Positions 36,808-45,753 of a stretch of 64,000 bases of DNA are shown piece by piece (position 1 is the first letter of the stretch; the number at the start of each line of letters is the position of its first letter). Source of the stretch: Hyphomicrobiales bacterium (lineage in GTDB: Bacteria; Pseudomonadota; Alphaproteobacteria; Rhizobiales; Rhizobiaceae); contig UCFC01000010.1 in NCBI GenBank assembly GCA_900471515.1, forward strand, positions 248,001 to 312,000, written 5' to 3'. Position numbers and translations under genes: made by a program. The notes below the pieces were generated by a model. The model did not search any database. It was given only the letters and a program-made list of their open reading frames with translations, and was not told the DNA's origin.

Positions 36808-37473
36808 ATGGTTTCTCCAGTTGGCCTCACGCGTTACTACAGCGCCCGAATTGCACTGGGTGTTCTCAAGGATGGAAGTTCGTCATCCGATGAGGGCAAT
36901 TCCAGCAGCACTGCGGGGCGACTTCTGGATTCGCTCGGCATCTCGTCCGGGGGTGCCGGCGGGCTCGATTCCAGGAGCTTGATGCAGCTCATGTCGATGC
37001 TTCAGAACCAGCAGAACAATCCCTATGGCAGTGACGAGTACCCACCGGCGGAACCCCCGTTCACGACGATGGGCTCCAAGGATTTCATGACGGCGCTGAA
37101 GGACAAGCTCTCTCAAGCCGGCGACGATCCCGCCAGCTACATCAATTCGCAGGACATGCTGCAGGCGCTTAAGGACGGCACCCTGAAGATCACCGACCCG
37201 GTCAATGGCGAGACCATCATCGGCTGGGATCCGTCCGTGAAGGGAGCGACCGCCAACAAGCCGGAAACGGTCGGCAAGGATGAGTGGAGCGCCTTTCTGA
37301 ACGAGCACCTGAAGCGCGGCCCCGACGGATCTTTCGAACGATCGAAGAACGGCGCCTATATCGACGCGAAAACCGGCGAGAATGCCTATTTCGGCAAGGT
37401 GAACGGGAAATACTACTACTTCACCTGGCCCGCCGAGGGCGCGGCTGGGGCAGACAAGCCGGCAACAAACTAA
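36808..37473 (+). CDS. Hypothetical protein, 221 aa
   Basis: The ATG at 36808 follows AAGGAAAAAAGAC. The first 80 residues are Ser/Gly-rich with a short hydrophobic helix (SLMQLMSMLQNQQNN), then a more structured region (KDFMTALKDKLSQAGDDPAS to the C-terminus) containing GPDGSFERSKNGAYIDAKTG, a short beta-hairpin-like segment, and a Tyr-rich YYYFTWPAEG. There is no classical signal peptide. The composition of polar repeats resembles secreted or type-III-like hydrophilic proteins, but I recognise no family. Confidence 0.65.
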   Translation: MVSPVGLTRYYSARIALGVLKDGSSSSDEGNSSSTAGRLLDSLGISSGGAGGLDSRSLMQLMSMLQNQQNNPYGSDEYPPAEPPFTTMGSKDFMTALKDKLSQAGDDPASYINSQDMLQALKDGTLKITDPVNGETIIGWDPSVKGATANKPETVGKDEWSAFLNEHLKRGPDGSFERSKNGAYIDAKTGENAYFGKVNGKYYYFTWPAEGAAGADKPATN

Positions 37474-37493
37474 GCGACGAACGAGCAGGCGGG

Positions 37494-37517
37494 GGACCGC
37501 CGGGTATCCGACGGTCC
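37494..37517. terminator. Hairpin between convergent genes
   Basis: GGACCG-C-CGG, loop GTAT, CCG-A-CGGTCC: a 9-bp stem with one internal mismatch, 20 bases after the hypothetical protein's stop and 9 bases before the end of the convergent LysR gene. No U-run. Confidence 0.4.
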
Positions 37518-37526
37518 AGAGAATTC

Positions 37527-38423
37527 TCACGTCAATGCGTGCTTCTGCATCTCGGCTTCAATGAAGTCGGAGAAGAGCCGCAGGCGGTAGGTCGGCATCC
37601 GTCCGAAGGCATGCACGGCCTGGAACGGCGGGCTTTCCAGTTTGACACCGGGCAGCAGCTGGACCAGTTCGCCACGATCCAGCTCATCCTGAACGATGCA
37701 TTTCATCAGATAGGCCGCACCCACGCCGCCCACCGCCGCCATGCGGATCGCAGTACCCGTATCGAGATCCACCTGGCCCGCCGGCATCATCGTCGCGCCA
37801 TCGGCAAAGCGGATCGGATACGCATTGCCGTCGATTGCATAGCGCGCGAAAGGAATGTCGCGCAGCCTGTCCGCATGGTCGATCGGCCCCCATGTCTTGA
37901 CGAAGGACGGCGAAGCGACCAGGGCCATCTCCAGATGCACGAGCGTTCGCATCATCAGATCGCTTCCTTCGAGCTTGCCGACGCGGAAGGCGATGTCGTA
38001 ATTTTCGCGGATCAGATCCACGTGCCGATCAGTCGTTCCGATATCGAGCGTGATTCCAGGATGCAGCGGCACGAAACGCGTGAAAATCGCCGGCAGGAGC
38101 AGTCTTGCGAGTTCGCTCGGCAGACTGACGCGGAGATGGCCCGTCGCCCCATGTTCCGGCTGAAAGATATCGCCGGAATCCTCGATTTGCCGCAGAAGCG
38201 GTGAAATCCTCGCATAGAAGGTTTCACCATCGGGCGTGAGCGTCAGGACGCGCGTCGAGCGACGAAAGAGCTTCAGTCCAAGCAGGCTCTCCAGCCGGGA
38301 AATGCTCTTCGACACGCCCGACGGCGTCGTCCGAAGGTTCCTCGCCGCGGCACTGAAGGAGCCTGTTTCCACGGTCTTCACAAAGGCGACCAGCCCCGCC
38401 GTCTCGCCCAACAAACTACGCAT
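37527..38423 (-). CDS. LysR-family transcriptional regulator
   Basis: 298 residues. The N-terminal helix-turn-helix is VETGSFSAAARNLRTTPSGV with SKSISRLESLLGLKLFRRST, typical of the AaeR/DmlR-like LysR subgroup. The C-terminal 200 residues are the periplasmic-binding-like effector domain. It faces a 230-base region upstream with no intact divergent gene; only an orphan C-terminal-like stretch is found there, so its usual divergent target may have been lost. Effector unknown. Confidence 0.9.
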   Translation of the reverse strand: MRSLLGETAGLVAFVKTVETGSFSAAARNLRTTPSGVSKSISRLESLLGLKLFRRSTRVLTLTPDGETFYARISPLLRQIEDSGDIFQPEHGATGHLRVSLPSELARLLLPAIFTRFVPLHPGITLDIGTTDRHVDLIRENYDIAFRVGKLEGSDLMMRTLVHLEMALVASPSFVKTWGPIDHADRLRDIPFARYAIDGNAYPIRFADGATMMPAGQVDLDTGTAIRMAAVGGVGAAYLMKCIVQDELDRGELVQLLPGVKLESPPFQAVHAFGRMPTYRLRLFSDFIEAEMQKHALT

Positions 38424-38499
38424 CTATCTATTCGTCCCCGATTCCAGAATTGACAAATGATGCATCGGCACAGGGCTGCATCAGTGTGTCGGCAGCGGC

Positions 38500-38655
38500 C
38501 TAGATACGGTCACGGAAATCAACCGGCGAGCGGACGGCGGGCAGAATGCCGTCCGACAAGGGCGCCTTCATCCGGGCATCCGCCACCATCAAGCCTGGCA
38601 TCATCTGGCGCAACGCGCTGCCCAATTCCTCACGGCCGCGGTGGCGGCGCAAGGA
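38500..38655 (-). pseudogene. Orphan C-terminal-like coding remnant
   Basis: A minus-strand frame closed upstream by a stop next to the channel gene's own stop reads ELGSALRQMMPGLMVADARM and continues to ...SPVDFRDRI before a TAG at 38500-38502. It has no start codon or ribosome-binding site and about 50 codons, but looks protein-like. It could be the tail of a lost enzyme gene. Chance openness in GC-rich DNA is a real alternative. Confidence 0.25.
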
Positions 38656-40140
38656 TCAGCCATGCGCATGATTGCGGAATACCGCTCGAATGGCCTGCAG
38701 CAGGTAGGATCGCCGGTGGTCATGCTGCATGGCATGATTGCCGACATTCCCGCTCAATGCCTCCCGATGGGCGAGATTGGCCGCAAGATCTTCAGCGAGT
38801 TCGGGGCGCTCGTGGAGGAGTGGTGCAAAAGCCTCCTTGCCGATTTCATAGACCGTCACCCGTGTTACCGCCCGCAGCGCATGGCTCTCCCCTATGCCCG
38901 CAAGAAAGCCTCCTTCGCCGAAAAAGTCGCCCGGCGCCAGCCGCGCCGTCTCCCTGTCGTCCTTTCGCATCGAAACGATGCCCGCCTTGATGATCATAAG
39001 GCTGGAGAGGGCGTCTCCCTCCTTTGCGATCCCTTCCCCGGGAGAGAAGGTGCGCTTGACCGCCGATGCCGCAAGCACCGTTATTTCGTCGGCGGTGAGC
39101 ACCGAAAATACCGGTATCGCTTCGATGAGACCTTGCGCCGGGGCAGCGCCGGCGGCGGATAGATTCTGCGCGGAATCCTCGTTTGCCGTGATGACCTTGC
39201 TGAGCGGCATTGCAAGCTGAAGTCCGCTGGACTTGCAATGACGGTAGACAAGATCGATCACCTCGCTGCGGGCGACGCCTCGTTGAAGCGGGCTGGTGAC
39301 CTGAAAATAGAGTTCGACATGAACCGCGCTGGCATCGATGCCGACGAGCGAAACGGCCGGCGGCGGATCCTTGATGATGGAATTGCAGCTATCCAGCACC
39401 GTCTGCATGATACCAAGAATGACATGCGGCATGCGTGTCGGGACAATCCGGATCGAGAGTGTGATCAGGTGGTTTTCGTCAGGCTGGCTGATATTGGTCA
39501 GCCCGAGTTTGGCAAGCACGCTGTTCGGCAGGACGACGATATTGTGAGCGGCCGTCAGCAGATGCGTCGAGCGCCAGTCGCTTGCAACGACACGTCCTTC
39601 CGTGCCGTCGCTGAGCAAGATCCAATCGCCGATGACATAGGGACGTCCGAGCGTCAGAGCAATTCCGGAAAACACGTCGCCCAGCGTGTTCTGCAAGGCG
39701 AGACCGAGGATGATGGCAATAACACCCGATGTCGCCAGCAAGGTGCCGATCGGGACACCGAAGACGAACGCCATGACCGACAGGGCGACGCCGAGATAGA
39801 CGACCGCGACCAACAGGTCCTGAATAAGCCTTGCCTCTCTCGGCCTGCCGTCCAGCACGATGTAGATGCGCAGGAAGCCGACGACGGCCCAGGAGAGATG
39901 AACCCACCAGAGGATCTTGGCGGAGACAAAGAGCGCACTCATGCTTTCCAGATGCGGCGGGTCGAAGCGAAACGGGGCAATCCGCGCGAGAATCAGAACG
40001 ATCGTCATCGCGGCAAAAAACAGGATCTGGACGATGAGGCGCGCGTTTGGCCGAGAGCGCCCCTGCAGATGCCATACGACGATACCCGCCACGCCCAGGA
40101 CGTTCAGCAAGATAACAAACGAGACGATTTCCTGCGGCAT
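38656..40140 (-). CDS. MscS-type channel with cyclic-nucleotide-binding domain (bCNG-like)
   Basis: 494 residues. About four membrane segments in the first 140 residues, then the MscS pore helix and upper vestibule (GVIAIILGLALQNTLGDVFS, followed by YVIGDWILLSDGTEGRV). From about residue 345 a cNMP-binding domain follows: FSVLTADEITVLAASAVKRT, FSPGEGIAKEGDALSSLMII and the phosphate-binding cassette GDFFGEGGFLAGIGESHALR (canonical FGE...R-A). This architecture matches the bacterial cyclic-nucleotide-gated channels related to MscS. A class III nucleotide cyclase gene lies 1 kb away, a possible source of the ligand. Confidence 0.88.
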   Translation of the reverse strand: MPQEIVSFVILLNVLGVAGIVVWHLQGRSRPNARLIVQILFFAAMTIVLILARIAPFRFDPPHLESMSALFVSAKILWWVHLSWAVVGFLRIYIVLDGRPREARLIQDLLVAVVYLGVALSVMAFVFGVPIGTLLATSGVIAIILGLALQNTLGDVFSGIALTLGRPYVIGDWILLSDGTEGRVVASDWRSTHLLTAAHNIVVLPNSVLAKLGLTNISQPDENHLITLSIRIVPTRMPHVILGIMQTVLDSCNSIIKDPPPAVSLVGIDASAVHVELYFQVTSPLQRGVARSEVIDLVYRHCKSSGLQLAMPLSKVITANEDSAQNLSAAGAAPAQGLIEAIPVFSVLTADEITVLAASAVKRTFSPGEGIAKEGDALSSLMIIKAGIVSMRKDDRETARLAPGDFFGEGGFLAGIGESHALRAVTRVTVYEIGKEAFAPLLHERPELAEDLAANLAHREALSGNVGNHAMQHDHRRSYLLQAIRAVFRNHAHG

Positions 40141-40685
40141 GCGGTTTTCTCATCGATAAAAGCACGGGGAAAGATGCGCATCCGCCGTCTGGAACGTAGC
40201 GACCGGACAGTCGCAAGGCGATCGTTTTCGAGTTCGCGCTCCTGTCGGCTTATGCCGGAGCATGGTCAGGCCTTGGCAATAAGCGCATGACGCGAAGCAT
40301 AGTCATTCGTCCGTCTGACCAGCTATTAAAACAAAAGTGGGCTTGACAGGGCTGTCAGGTCTCGGTGGGGCGTGAATCTGTTCGGAATCCCTATCGGGTA
40401 GGAAACCATTGATCGACTCTGCCGGGTTAAATGCCAGCGAGGGGCAAACTTCGGTTTAGTTGAAAGGCAGGCGCCATCTGTTACCATAGGCTGCAGACTG
40501 GGTTCATCATGGAAAACAGGCAATTGCTCGGGCCGCTATTGGCAGCAACGAGGTCGGGGCCTGAAGAATGGAGCGTGCACGCCCTGGGAGCGGACGTGTT
40601 TTCATTTTCTGTGATGCCAGCGATTTGCAGGGCGTACCGATAATCTCGAAATGCCGGATGAACCGGCGCAATGGTCAGAGGTCTT
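40141..40685. promoter_or_regulatory. Intergenic region with AAAC-N4-GTTT site
   Basis: About 545 bases without a recognisable gene between the divergent channel and receiver genes. At 40445-40459 the sequence CAAACTTCGGTTTAG contains a perfect AAAC-TTCG-GTTT repeat, about 230 bases upstream of the receiver-protein start. No other structure stands out. Confidence 0.4.
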
Positions 40686-41057
40686 ATGCAACCCGGGCAA
40701 AAAACGACGATCGCGATCATAGACGACGACCAGTGTCTGTTGGAATCGCTCAAGGATCTGTTCGAAACCACAGGCGTTGAAAGCCGGACCTACACGTCCG
40801 CGGACGCTTTCCTCAGGTCCGGCGACATGCATCATGTGAAATGTATATTGGCGGATGTGAGGATGCCCGGAACCAGCGGCCTCGAGCTGCTCTCTGCCAT
40901 CGTCAGGGATGGTGGCCCGCCGGTGTGCATCATGACGTCCTTTGCCGATAGCCGCACGGAAGCTGCCGCGAGATCTTCCGGTGCGGCTGCGTTTCTTGAA
41001 AAACCGCTGAACTCCAAAGACCTGATGGAATTCGTGGCCTCTGCTGCAAAGCCCTAA
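40686..41057 (+). CDS. Single-domain response regulator
   Basis: 123 residues from the ATG at 40686, preceded by AGAGGT. It is a receiver domain only: the acidic cluster AIIDDDQCLL, phospho-Asp in CILADVRMPGTSG, and the Lys in AFLEKPL. The sequence is closest by eye to FixJ-type receivers and to the receiver-only protein at 52269-52655. Without an output domain it must act by protein contact, for example in a phosphorelay with the PAS kinases of the island. It is followed 126 bases later by the nucleotide cyclase gene. Confidence 0.9.
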   Translation: MQPGQKTTIAIIDDDQCLLESLKDLFETTGVESRTYTSADAFLRSGDMHHVKCILADVRMPGTSGLELLSAIVRDGGPPVCIMTSFADSRTEAAARSSGAAAFLEKPLNSKDLMEFVASAAKP

Positions 41058-41183
41058 CCCCGATCATGGAATATACGTCGCCAATTTCCTTCGGGACTGC
41101 GAAGCCGTTGGTCACTATGCTCACCATCTGCGCAGCAACGACAACCGGGGGCTCGAGCTTGAGCCCGGACGGGGGCGCTGGCG

Positions 41184-42368
41184 ATGAATGAGGAACAAAT
41201 GCGTAATCTTGACGGCGCGAACCGCCGCTCGCTCGCGAACTGGCTGATATCGGGCATTCGAGACGAGCAGCAGATCGAGCCCATATTTCTGCAATTCTGC
41301 GACCGTCTCGTTTGCTGCGGCGTCTCTCTCAGCCGCGCCAGTCTTCATCTTCGCGTTCATCATCCCCAGTGGCTCGGAACACGGGTGGTCTGGGTCAAGG
41401 ATCACAGGCAGGCAGATATCACGACGATCGGTTACGACGTCGAGGCGACCGACGCTTTTCTCAGAAGCCCCTTTCGCGTCGTCATCAGGAGCGGCGTCGA
41501 ACTGCGGCAGCGGCTTCAGATCCACGGACCGCATCAATTTCCCGTCTTCGAAGAGCTGAAAGCGGATGGCCATACCGACTACACCGCATGGCCGCTCGAC
41601 CATACTCAGGGCAAGAGGCACCTCGCGACGTTTTCGACGAGCGAGCCCGGCGGATTCACGGACGAGGAGATAGCGCTTCTTCGGGAAATCCTTCCCCTGT
41701 TTTCATTGGTCAGCGAAATCCGCCTCAAGAACCAGCTGGCACTGACGCTGCTGCAGACCTATGTCGGACCGCATGCCGGCGAACAGATTCTGGATGGAGC
41801 GACGACGCGCGGAAGCGGCATGTCGGTCAATGCCGCCATCATGATCTGCGATCTGAGGAACTTCACGAAGCTTTCCGACCGCCGGCCGCGCGACGAGGTG
41901 ATTTCCATCCTGAACCAGTATTTCGACGCCATCGCCGATCCGATAGAAAGGCATGGCGGAGAAATCCTCAAATTCATGGGCGATGGGCTGCTGGCGGTCT
42001 TTCCCCTTGAACAGGCCGGCGCCTGCAGCGATCTGCTGCAGGCCGTCTTCGAGGCGCAGGAAGCGATCGCGAGGCTCCGGGGAACAGCTCGCGAATACGA
42101 GGTGCGCTACGGCACGGGCATTCATCTCGGAGAGGTGATGTACGGCAATATCGGCTCCAGGAAACGCCTGGATTTCACCGTGATCGGTCCCGCCGTGAAC
42201 ATCGCCTCTCGTCTTGAGGCCCTGACGAAGGAACTGCATCGCCCTGTCCTGATATCGGCGGACTTCGTGCGGATTGCGGGCTGCGCGGATCAGACGGAAT
42301 GCCTGGGGGCCTACAATCTCAGAGGCTTCGAGCAGCCGGTCGAGGTCCATGCGCTTCGCCTGTCATAG
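41184..42368 (+). CDS. Class III adenylate/guanylate cyclase
   Basis: 394 residues. The N-terminal 190 residues form a helical/GAF-like sensory region (LVCCGVSLSRASLHLRVHHP to EEIALLREILPLFSLVSEIR), as in the rhizobial CyaC/CyaA type cyclases. The C-terminal catalytic domain has the first metal Asp in MICDLRNFTKLS, the second in EILKFMGDGLLAVF, and the transition-state Asn/Arg pair in TVIGPAVNIASRLE. No membrane segment. Product cAMP or cGMP cannot be decided by eye. The cNMP-gated channel gene and receiver gene beside it suggest a local signalling unit. Confidence 0.9.
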   Translation: MNEEQMRNLDGANRRSLANWLISGIRDEQQIEPIFLQFCDRLVCCGVSLSRASLHLRVHHPQWLGTRVVWVKDHRQADITTIGYDVEATDAFLRSPFRVVIRSGVELRQRLQIHGPHQFPVFEELKADGHTDYTAWPLDHTQGKRHLATFSTSEPGGFTDEEIALLREILPLFSLVSEIRLKNQLALTLLQTYVGPHAGEQILDGATTRGSGMSVNAAIMICDLRNFTKLSDRRPRDEVISILNQYFDAIADPIERHGGEILKFMGDGLLAVFPLEQAGACSDLLQAVFEAQEAIARLRGTAREYEVRYGTGIHLGEVMYGNIGSRKRLDFTVIGPAVNIASRLEALTKELHRPVLISADFVRIAGCADQTECLGAYNLRGFEQPVEVHALRLS

Positions 42369-42400
42369 ACCGGCCCTGACATCGCATCGCGAAGCTTCGT

Positions 42401-43138
42401 TCATCGCCTGAGCCTCGGGCGCTCGTCCACTGTCACGTTGCAATCCAGCATATAGCCGGTTCCGCGCGCCGTCCTGATCAGGCTCGGGTTTGAGGGGTCC
42501 GTCTCCAGCTTCCGTCGCAGTCGCAGGACCAGCGCATCGATGCTTCGGTCGAAGACCTCCTCCGAATGGACACGGCTCGCCGCGAGCAACCGTTCACGCG
42601 ACAGGACCTGTTTCGGTGCATTGAGGAATGCGACAAGGAGATTGAACTCGGTGGCGGTCAGCTTCGTTTCGCCGAGATCTGGTCTCGCAAGTGTCCGCTG
42701 GCGCATGGAAAGCGTCCAGTCGGCAAACATATAGGCGCGGCGCTCGCGCCCGGCCTCGGGCACGAGCCTGCCGCGCATGGCCGCCTTCAGCCGCGCGAGG
42801 AATTCTCGCAGGCCGAATGGCTTGGTGATGTAGTCGCTTGCGCCGAGCTCAAGCCCGAGCACCTTGTCGGCCTCCTCGATGCGGTCGGCGCTGGTGATGA
42901 TGACAGGCGCGGTCGAGAGCGCCGCCAGCCGCTGCACGATCTCAAGGGCGTCCTCTCCCTTGAGATTGAGGTCGATGACGAATGCATCGGCCATTTCCAT
43001 CGAGAGCATCTTCTGCAGTTCCTCACTGCTGCTGACAGCGGTAACGCGAAACGCCTGCTGCGCGAGAAAACCACTGATGAGACTACGTGCGGCGTGATCG
43101 TCATCGGCAACGAGGACATGCTGCATGGGCTTCTCCAT
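42401..43138 (-). CDS. OmpR-family response regulator
   Basis: 245 residues. The receiver has VLVADDDHAARS, phospho-site DAFVIDLNLKGED and DYITKPFGLREFLARL. The C-terminal winged helix contains TATEFNLLVAFLNAPKQVLS and RSIDALVLRLRRKLETDP, characteristic of OmpR/PhoB DNA binding. The first Met at 43138 or the fifth residue could be the start. No partner kinase is adjacent, so it is an orphan here. An AAAC-N4-GTTT site lies about 110 bases upstream. Confidence 0.92.
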   Translation of the reverse strand: MEKPMQHVLVADDDHAARSLISGFLAQQAFRVTAVSSSEELQKMLSMEMADAFVIDLNLKGEDALEIVQRLAALSTAPVIITSADRIEEADKVLGLELGASDYITKPFGLREFLARLKAAMRGRLVPEAGRERRAYMFADWTLSMRQRTLARPDLGETKLTATEFNLLVAFLNAPKQVLSRERLLAASRVHSEEVFDRSIDALVLRLRRKLETDPSNPSLIRTARGTGYMLDCNVTVDERPRLRR

Positions 43139-43248
43139 CCGGCAATGCGAGGAGGCACAGCTCAGCCAGATATAACAATGACTTGCGACCAGTTTGTCGT
43201 GAATGGCGCCCCTCCCCGTTCATAGTCGAAGAAGGCCCGCCGGACGAT

Positions 43249-43264
43249 CAAACGTCCGTTTAGG
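43249..43264. promoter_or_regulatory. AAAC-N4-GTTT site between regulator and hydrolase
   Basis: TCAAACGTCCGTTTAG has a perfect AAAC-GTCC-GTTT repeat. It lies between the divergent OmpR regulator (about 110 bases upstream) and the exported hydrolase gene (about 230 bases upstream). Confidence 0.45.
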
Positions 43265-43490
43265 TTTCACCGGGAATTCTGCAGATTTACGGTGATCCTG
43301 AACGCCATTCGTCAAATCCTCTGACGATCGGACCGGGGCCCGGGCTACGGACAATCGCAGATGAAACTCACGTATAGCTTCCCACAAATTGCATAACAGA
43401 TAGCGTTATCCCGCCTGACTCGACGGCAATATTCCTCCCAAGACGAAATTTCGCGGCGCCCATCAAGCATCGCGGAACAAGGAGACGTAT

Positions 43491-44465
43491 ATGGATCCGC
43501 AACAATATCGGCCGACGCGCCGAGATACGATGACGGGGGCGATTACACTTGCAGTCGCTGCCGCAACATTAAAATTTTCTCCGCCTGCAATGGCCGACCA
43601 GCCGAAGAAATCGAAGGAAGAACATGCCATGAGCAACGAATACGTCACCACGAAAGACGGCGTCCAGATCTTCTACAAGGATTGGGGTCCGAAGGACGCG
43701 CAACCGATCGTCTTCCACCATGGCTGGCCGCTCAGCTCCGACGACTGGGATAACCAGATGCTTTTCTTCCTCGGCAAGGGTTATCGCGTCATTGCGCATG
43801 ACCGCCGCGGGCACGGTCGCTCCAGCCAGGTCAGCGACGGTCACGACATGGACCATTATGCCGCCGACGCCGCAGCTGTCGTGCAGCACCTCGACCTCCG
43901 CAACGCGATCCATGTCGGCCATTCGACCGGCGGCGGCGAGGCAACCCACTATGTCGCGCGTCACGGCAAGGGCCGTGTCGCCAAGCTCGTCCTCATTGGC
44001 GCCGTCCCGCCGATCATGGTCAAGACGCCGGCCAATCCGGGCGGCCTGCCGATCGAAGTCTTTGACGGCCTGCGCGCAGCTCTGGCCGCAAACAGGTCGC
44101 AGTTCTACACCGATCTCGCCAGCGGCCCGTTCTACAGCTTCAATCGCCCGGGCGCCCAGGTCTCGCAGGCCATTGTCCAGAACTGGTGGCGCCAGGGCAT
44201 GGCCGGCGGCGCCAAGCCCCACTATGACGGCATCAAGGCTTTTTCGGAAACGGACTTCACCGAGGATCTCAAGTCGATCGAGGTTCCGACCCTCGTTATG
44301 CACGGCGACGACGACCAGATCGTCCCGATCGCCGATTCCGCCCTGCTTTCGGCCAAGCTGCTCAAGAATGCCACGCTGAAGGTCTACAAGGGCCTGCCGC
44401 ACGGCATGGCGACGACGCATGCCGACATCGTCAATGCGGATCTGCTGAGCTTCTTCCAGGCCTGA
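43491..44465 (+). CDS. Exported alpha/beta hydrolase (cofactor-free haloperoxidase type)
   Basis: 324 residues. The N-terminus [20 protein letters not shown] looks like a Tat signal peptide (RR pair, hydrophobic core, cleavage near AMA at residue 35). An internal ATG at codon 47 could give a cytosolic form. The chloroperoxidase/arylesterase pattern is clear: [12 protein letters not shown] (oxyanion), nucleophile Ser145 in GHSTGGGE, an Asp in HGDDDQIVP, and His304 in GLPHGM. These enzymes act as esterases and perhydrolases without a cofactor. It is followed by a good hairpin terminator. Confidence 0.9.
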   Translation: MDPQQYRPTRRDTMTGAITLAVAAATLKFSPPAMADQPKKSKEEHAMSNEYVTTKDGVQIFYKDWGPKDAQPIVFHHGWPLSSDDWDNQMLFFLGKGYRVIAHDRRGHGRSSQVSDGHDMDHYAADAAAVVQHLDLRNAIHVGHSTGGGEATHYVARHGKGRVAKLVLIGAVPPIMVKTPANPGGLPIEVFDGLRAALAANRSQFYTDLASGPFYSFNRPGAQVSQAIVQNWWRQGMAGGAKPHYDGIKAFSETDFTEDLKSIEVPTLVMHGDDDQIVPIADSALLSAKLLKNATLKVYKGLPHGMATTHADIVNADLLSFFQA

Positions 44466-44569
44466 TGATTTGGGGCGCCGTCCAGGCGCCCCTTTCAGGC
44501 TGCATGAGGATGGGCTTCAATCCTGTCCCGTCCGAAAACTGCCGGCGGGCAATATACCCCAAAACGATC

Positions 44570-44589
44570 AAAGCCCCTTGCGGGGCTTT
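44570..44589. terminator. Bidirectional terminator hairpin
   Basis: AAAGCCCC-TTGC-GGGGCTTT, an 8-bp perfect stem between two convergent genes. Stem ends are A/T so each strand has a short U stretch within the arm; a typical rhizobial bidirectional terminator. Confidence 0.65.
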
Positions 44590-44616
44590 GACTATTCCTT
44601 GCGGCTTTCGTGGTGG

Positions 44617-45378
44617 TCAGTGACCCGGAGGCGGGGTGGCCGTCTTGACCCACTCGGAGTAGCGCGTCCGGCCGATCCGCGCCTGGCTGCCCGGCATAAG
44701 AGAACCTTCCTTCAGCAGAGCACCGAAATAGCGGGTCTGATCATCGGAGATGACCTCGCGCTTGTCGCCGATCTGCCGCATATAACGGGTGACGGCATCC
44801 GCAATCGTGATCGGTTCCGGACCGGCGATTTCGACGGTGGCGTTCAGCGGATTGCCGAGGACGACATCGACGAGCGCGTCGGCAACATCGTCCGAGAAGA
44901 TCGGCTGCATCATGGCCGGCGAAAGGTGGACCTTGTCGCCCTGCACGCCGGATTGGGCGATGCCGAACATGAATTCGAAAAACTGCGTCGAATGAACCAG
45001 GGAATAAGGGATCCCGGATTCCTTGATGATCTTCTCCTGGGCCAGCTTGGCGCGCATATATCCGCTGTCAGGAAGCCGTTCGGTGCCGACAACGGAGAGC
45101 GCGACATGATGTTTGACGCCGGCGGCCGCTTCAGCGGAGGCGATGTTGCGGCCCGCGGTCTGGAAGAATTCCATCACTGCCTTGTCTTCGAAAGACGGCG
45201 AGTTGGAGAGGTCGACCACGACCTGTGCGCCCTTGAGAACGTCCGCGAGCCCTTCGCCGGTAATCGTATTGACACCGGTTGCCGGAGAGGCGGCAATTGT
45301 CTCGTGGCCCTTGGCCTGGAGGCGTTTGACGAGCTTCGAACCGATCAATCCGGTTCCGCCGATAACGACGATTTTCAT
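44617..45378 (-). CDS. NmrA-like NAD(P)-binding protein
   Basis: 253 residues from the ATG at 45378, preceded by AAGAAGGAGCAG. The N-terminal dinucleotide motif is GGTGLIGSKLVKRL, and YMRAKLAQEKIIKESG carries the atypical-SDR Tyr/Lys-like pair. The C-terminal half includes IADAVTRYMRQIGDKREVIS. Atypical SDR/NmrA proteins act as NAD(P)H-dependent reductases or redox sensors. A close paralogue is at 47021-47776. An AAAC-N4-GTTG site lies about 270 bases upstream. Confidence 0.85.
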   Translation of the reverse strand: MKIVVIGGTGLIGSKLVKRLQAKGHETIAASPATGVNTITGEGLADVLKGAQVVVDLSNSPSFEDKAVMEFFQTAGRNIASAEAAAGVKHHVALSVVGTERLPDSGYMRAKLAQEKIIKESGIPYSLVHSTQFFEFMFGIAQSGVQGDKVHLSPAMMQPIFSDDVADALVDVVLGNPLNATVEIAGPEPITIADAVTRYMRQIGDKREVISDDQTRYFGALLKEGSLMPGSQARIGRTRYSEWVKTATPPPGH

Positions 45379-45453
45379 AATCTGCTCCTTCTTGCTGTAC
45401 CAAAGTGTTGAAAATACGCTTCGCCACACAGGCGAGACGGGGCAGCCGCCAGT

Positions 45454-45558
45454 TCAGGCCGGCTTGTCCGGACCGGACGATGCGCGAGTGGTGACAAGAC
45501 CGATGCGCGCCTCGAGAAATTCAGGCGATTTCTCTGTAGAATGAACAGGTTGCGCCAT
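45454..45558 (-). CDS. Putative 34-aa leader-like ORF
   Basis: A short frame MAQPVHSTEKSPEFLEARIG followed by 14 more residues, with CCCAGGACC eight bases before its ATG. It ends 75 bases before the NmrA-like gene on the same strand. It may be a small protein or an upstream leader, but length alone gives no proof of coding. Confidence 0.3.
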   Translation of the reverse strand: MAQPVHSTEKSPEFLEARIGLVTTRASSGPDKPA

Positions 45559-45648
45559 CGCTTCGGTCCTGGGTTCTAGTGCATGGATGCTGCCGTCTCG
45601 GATCGGCTACCCGGATCTAAACCTAAGCGATTGCTGTCGGACGCATAG

Positions 45649-45665
45649 CCAAACATACGTTGGGG
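45649..45665. promoter_or_regulatory. Near-perfect AAAC-N4-GTTG site
   Basis: CCAAACATACGTTGGGG: AAAC-ATAC-GTTG, one base off the inverted repeat, with CC/GG flanks like the site at 48363. It is about 90 bases upstream of the 34-codon ORF and 270 bases upstream of the NmrA-like gene. Confidence 0.35.
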
Positions 45666-45753
45666 ATCTGTCGGCGGCCTATGCGGTTGACCGGGGTTCA
45701 GCAGGAAATGCCCGGCCAGTAACCGGCAGCCATGCCAGCTTTCCGCAAAGCGG

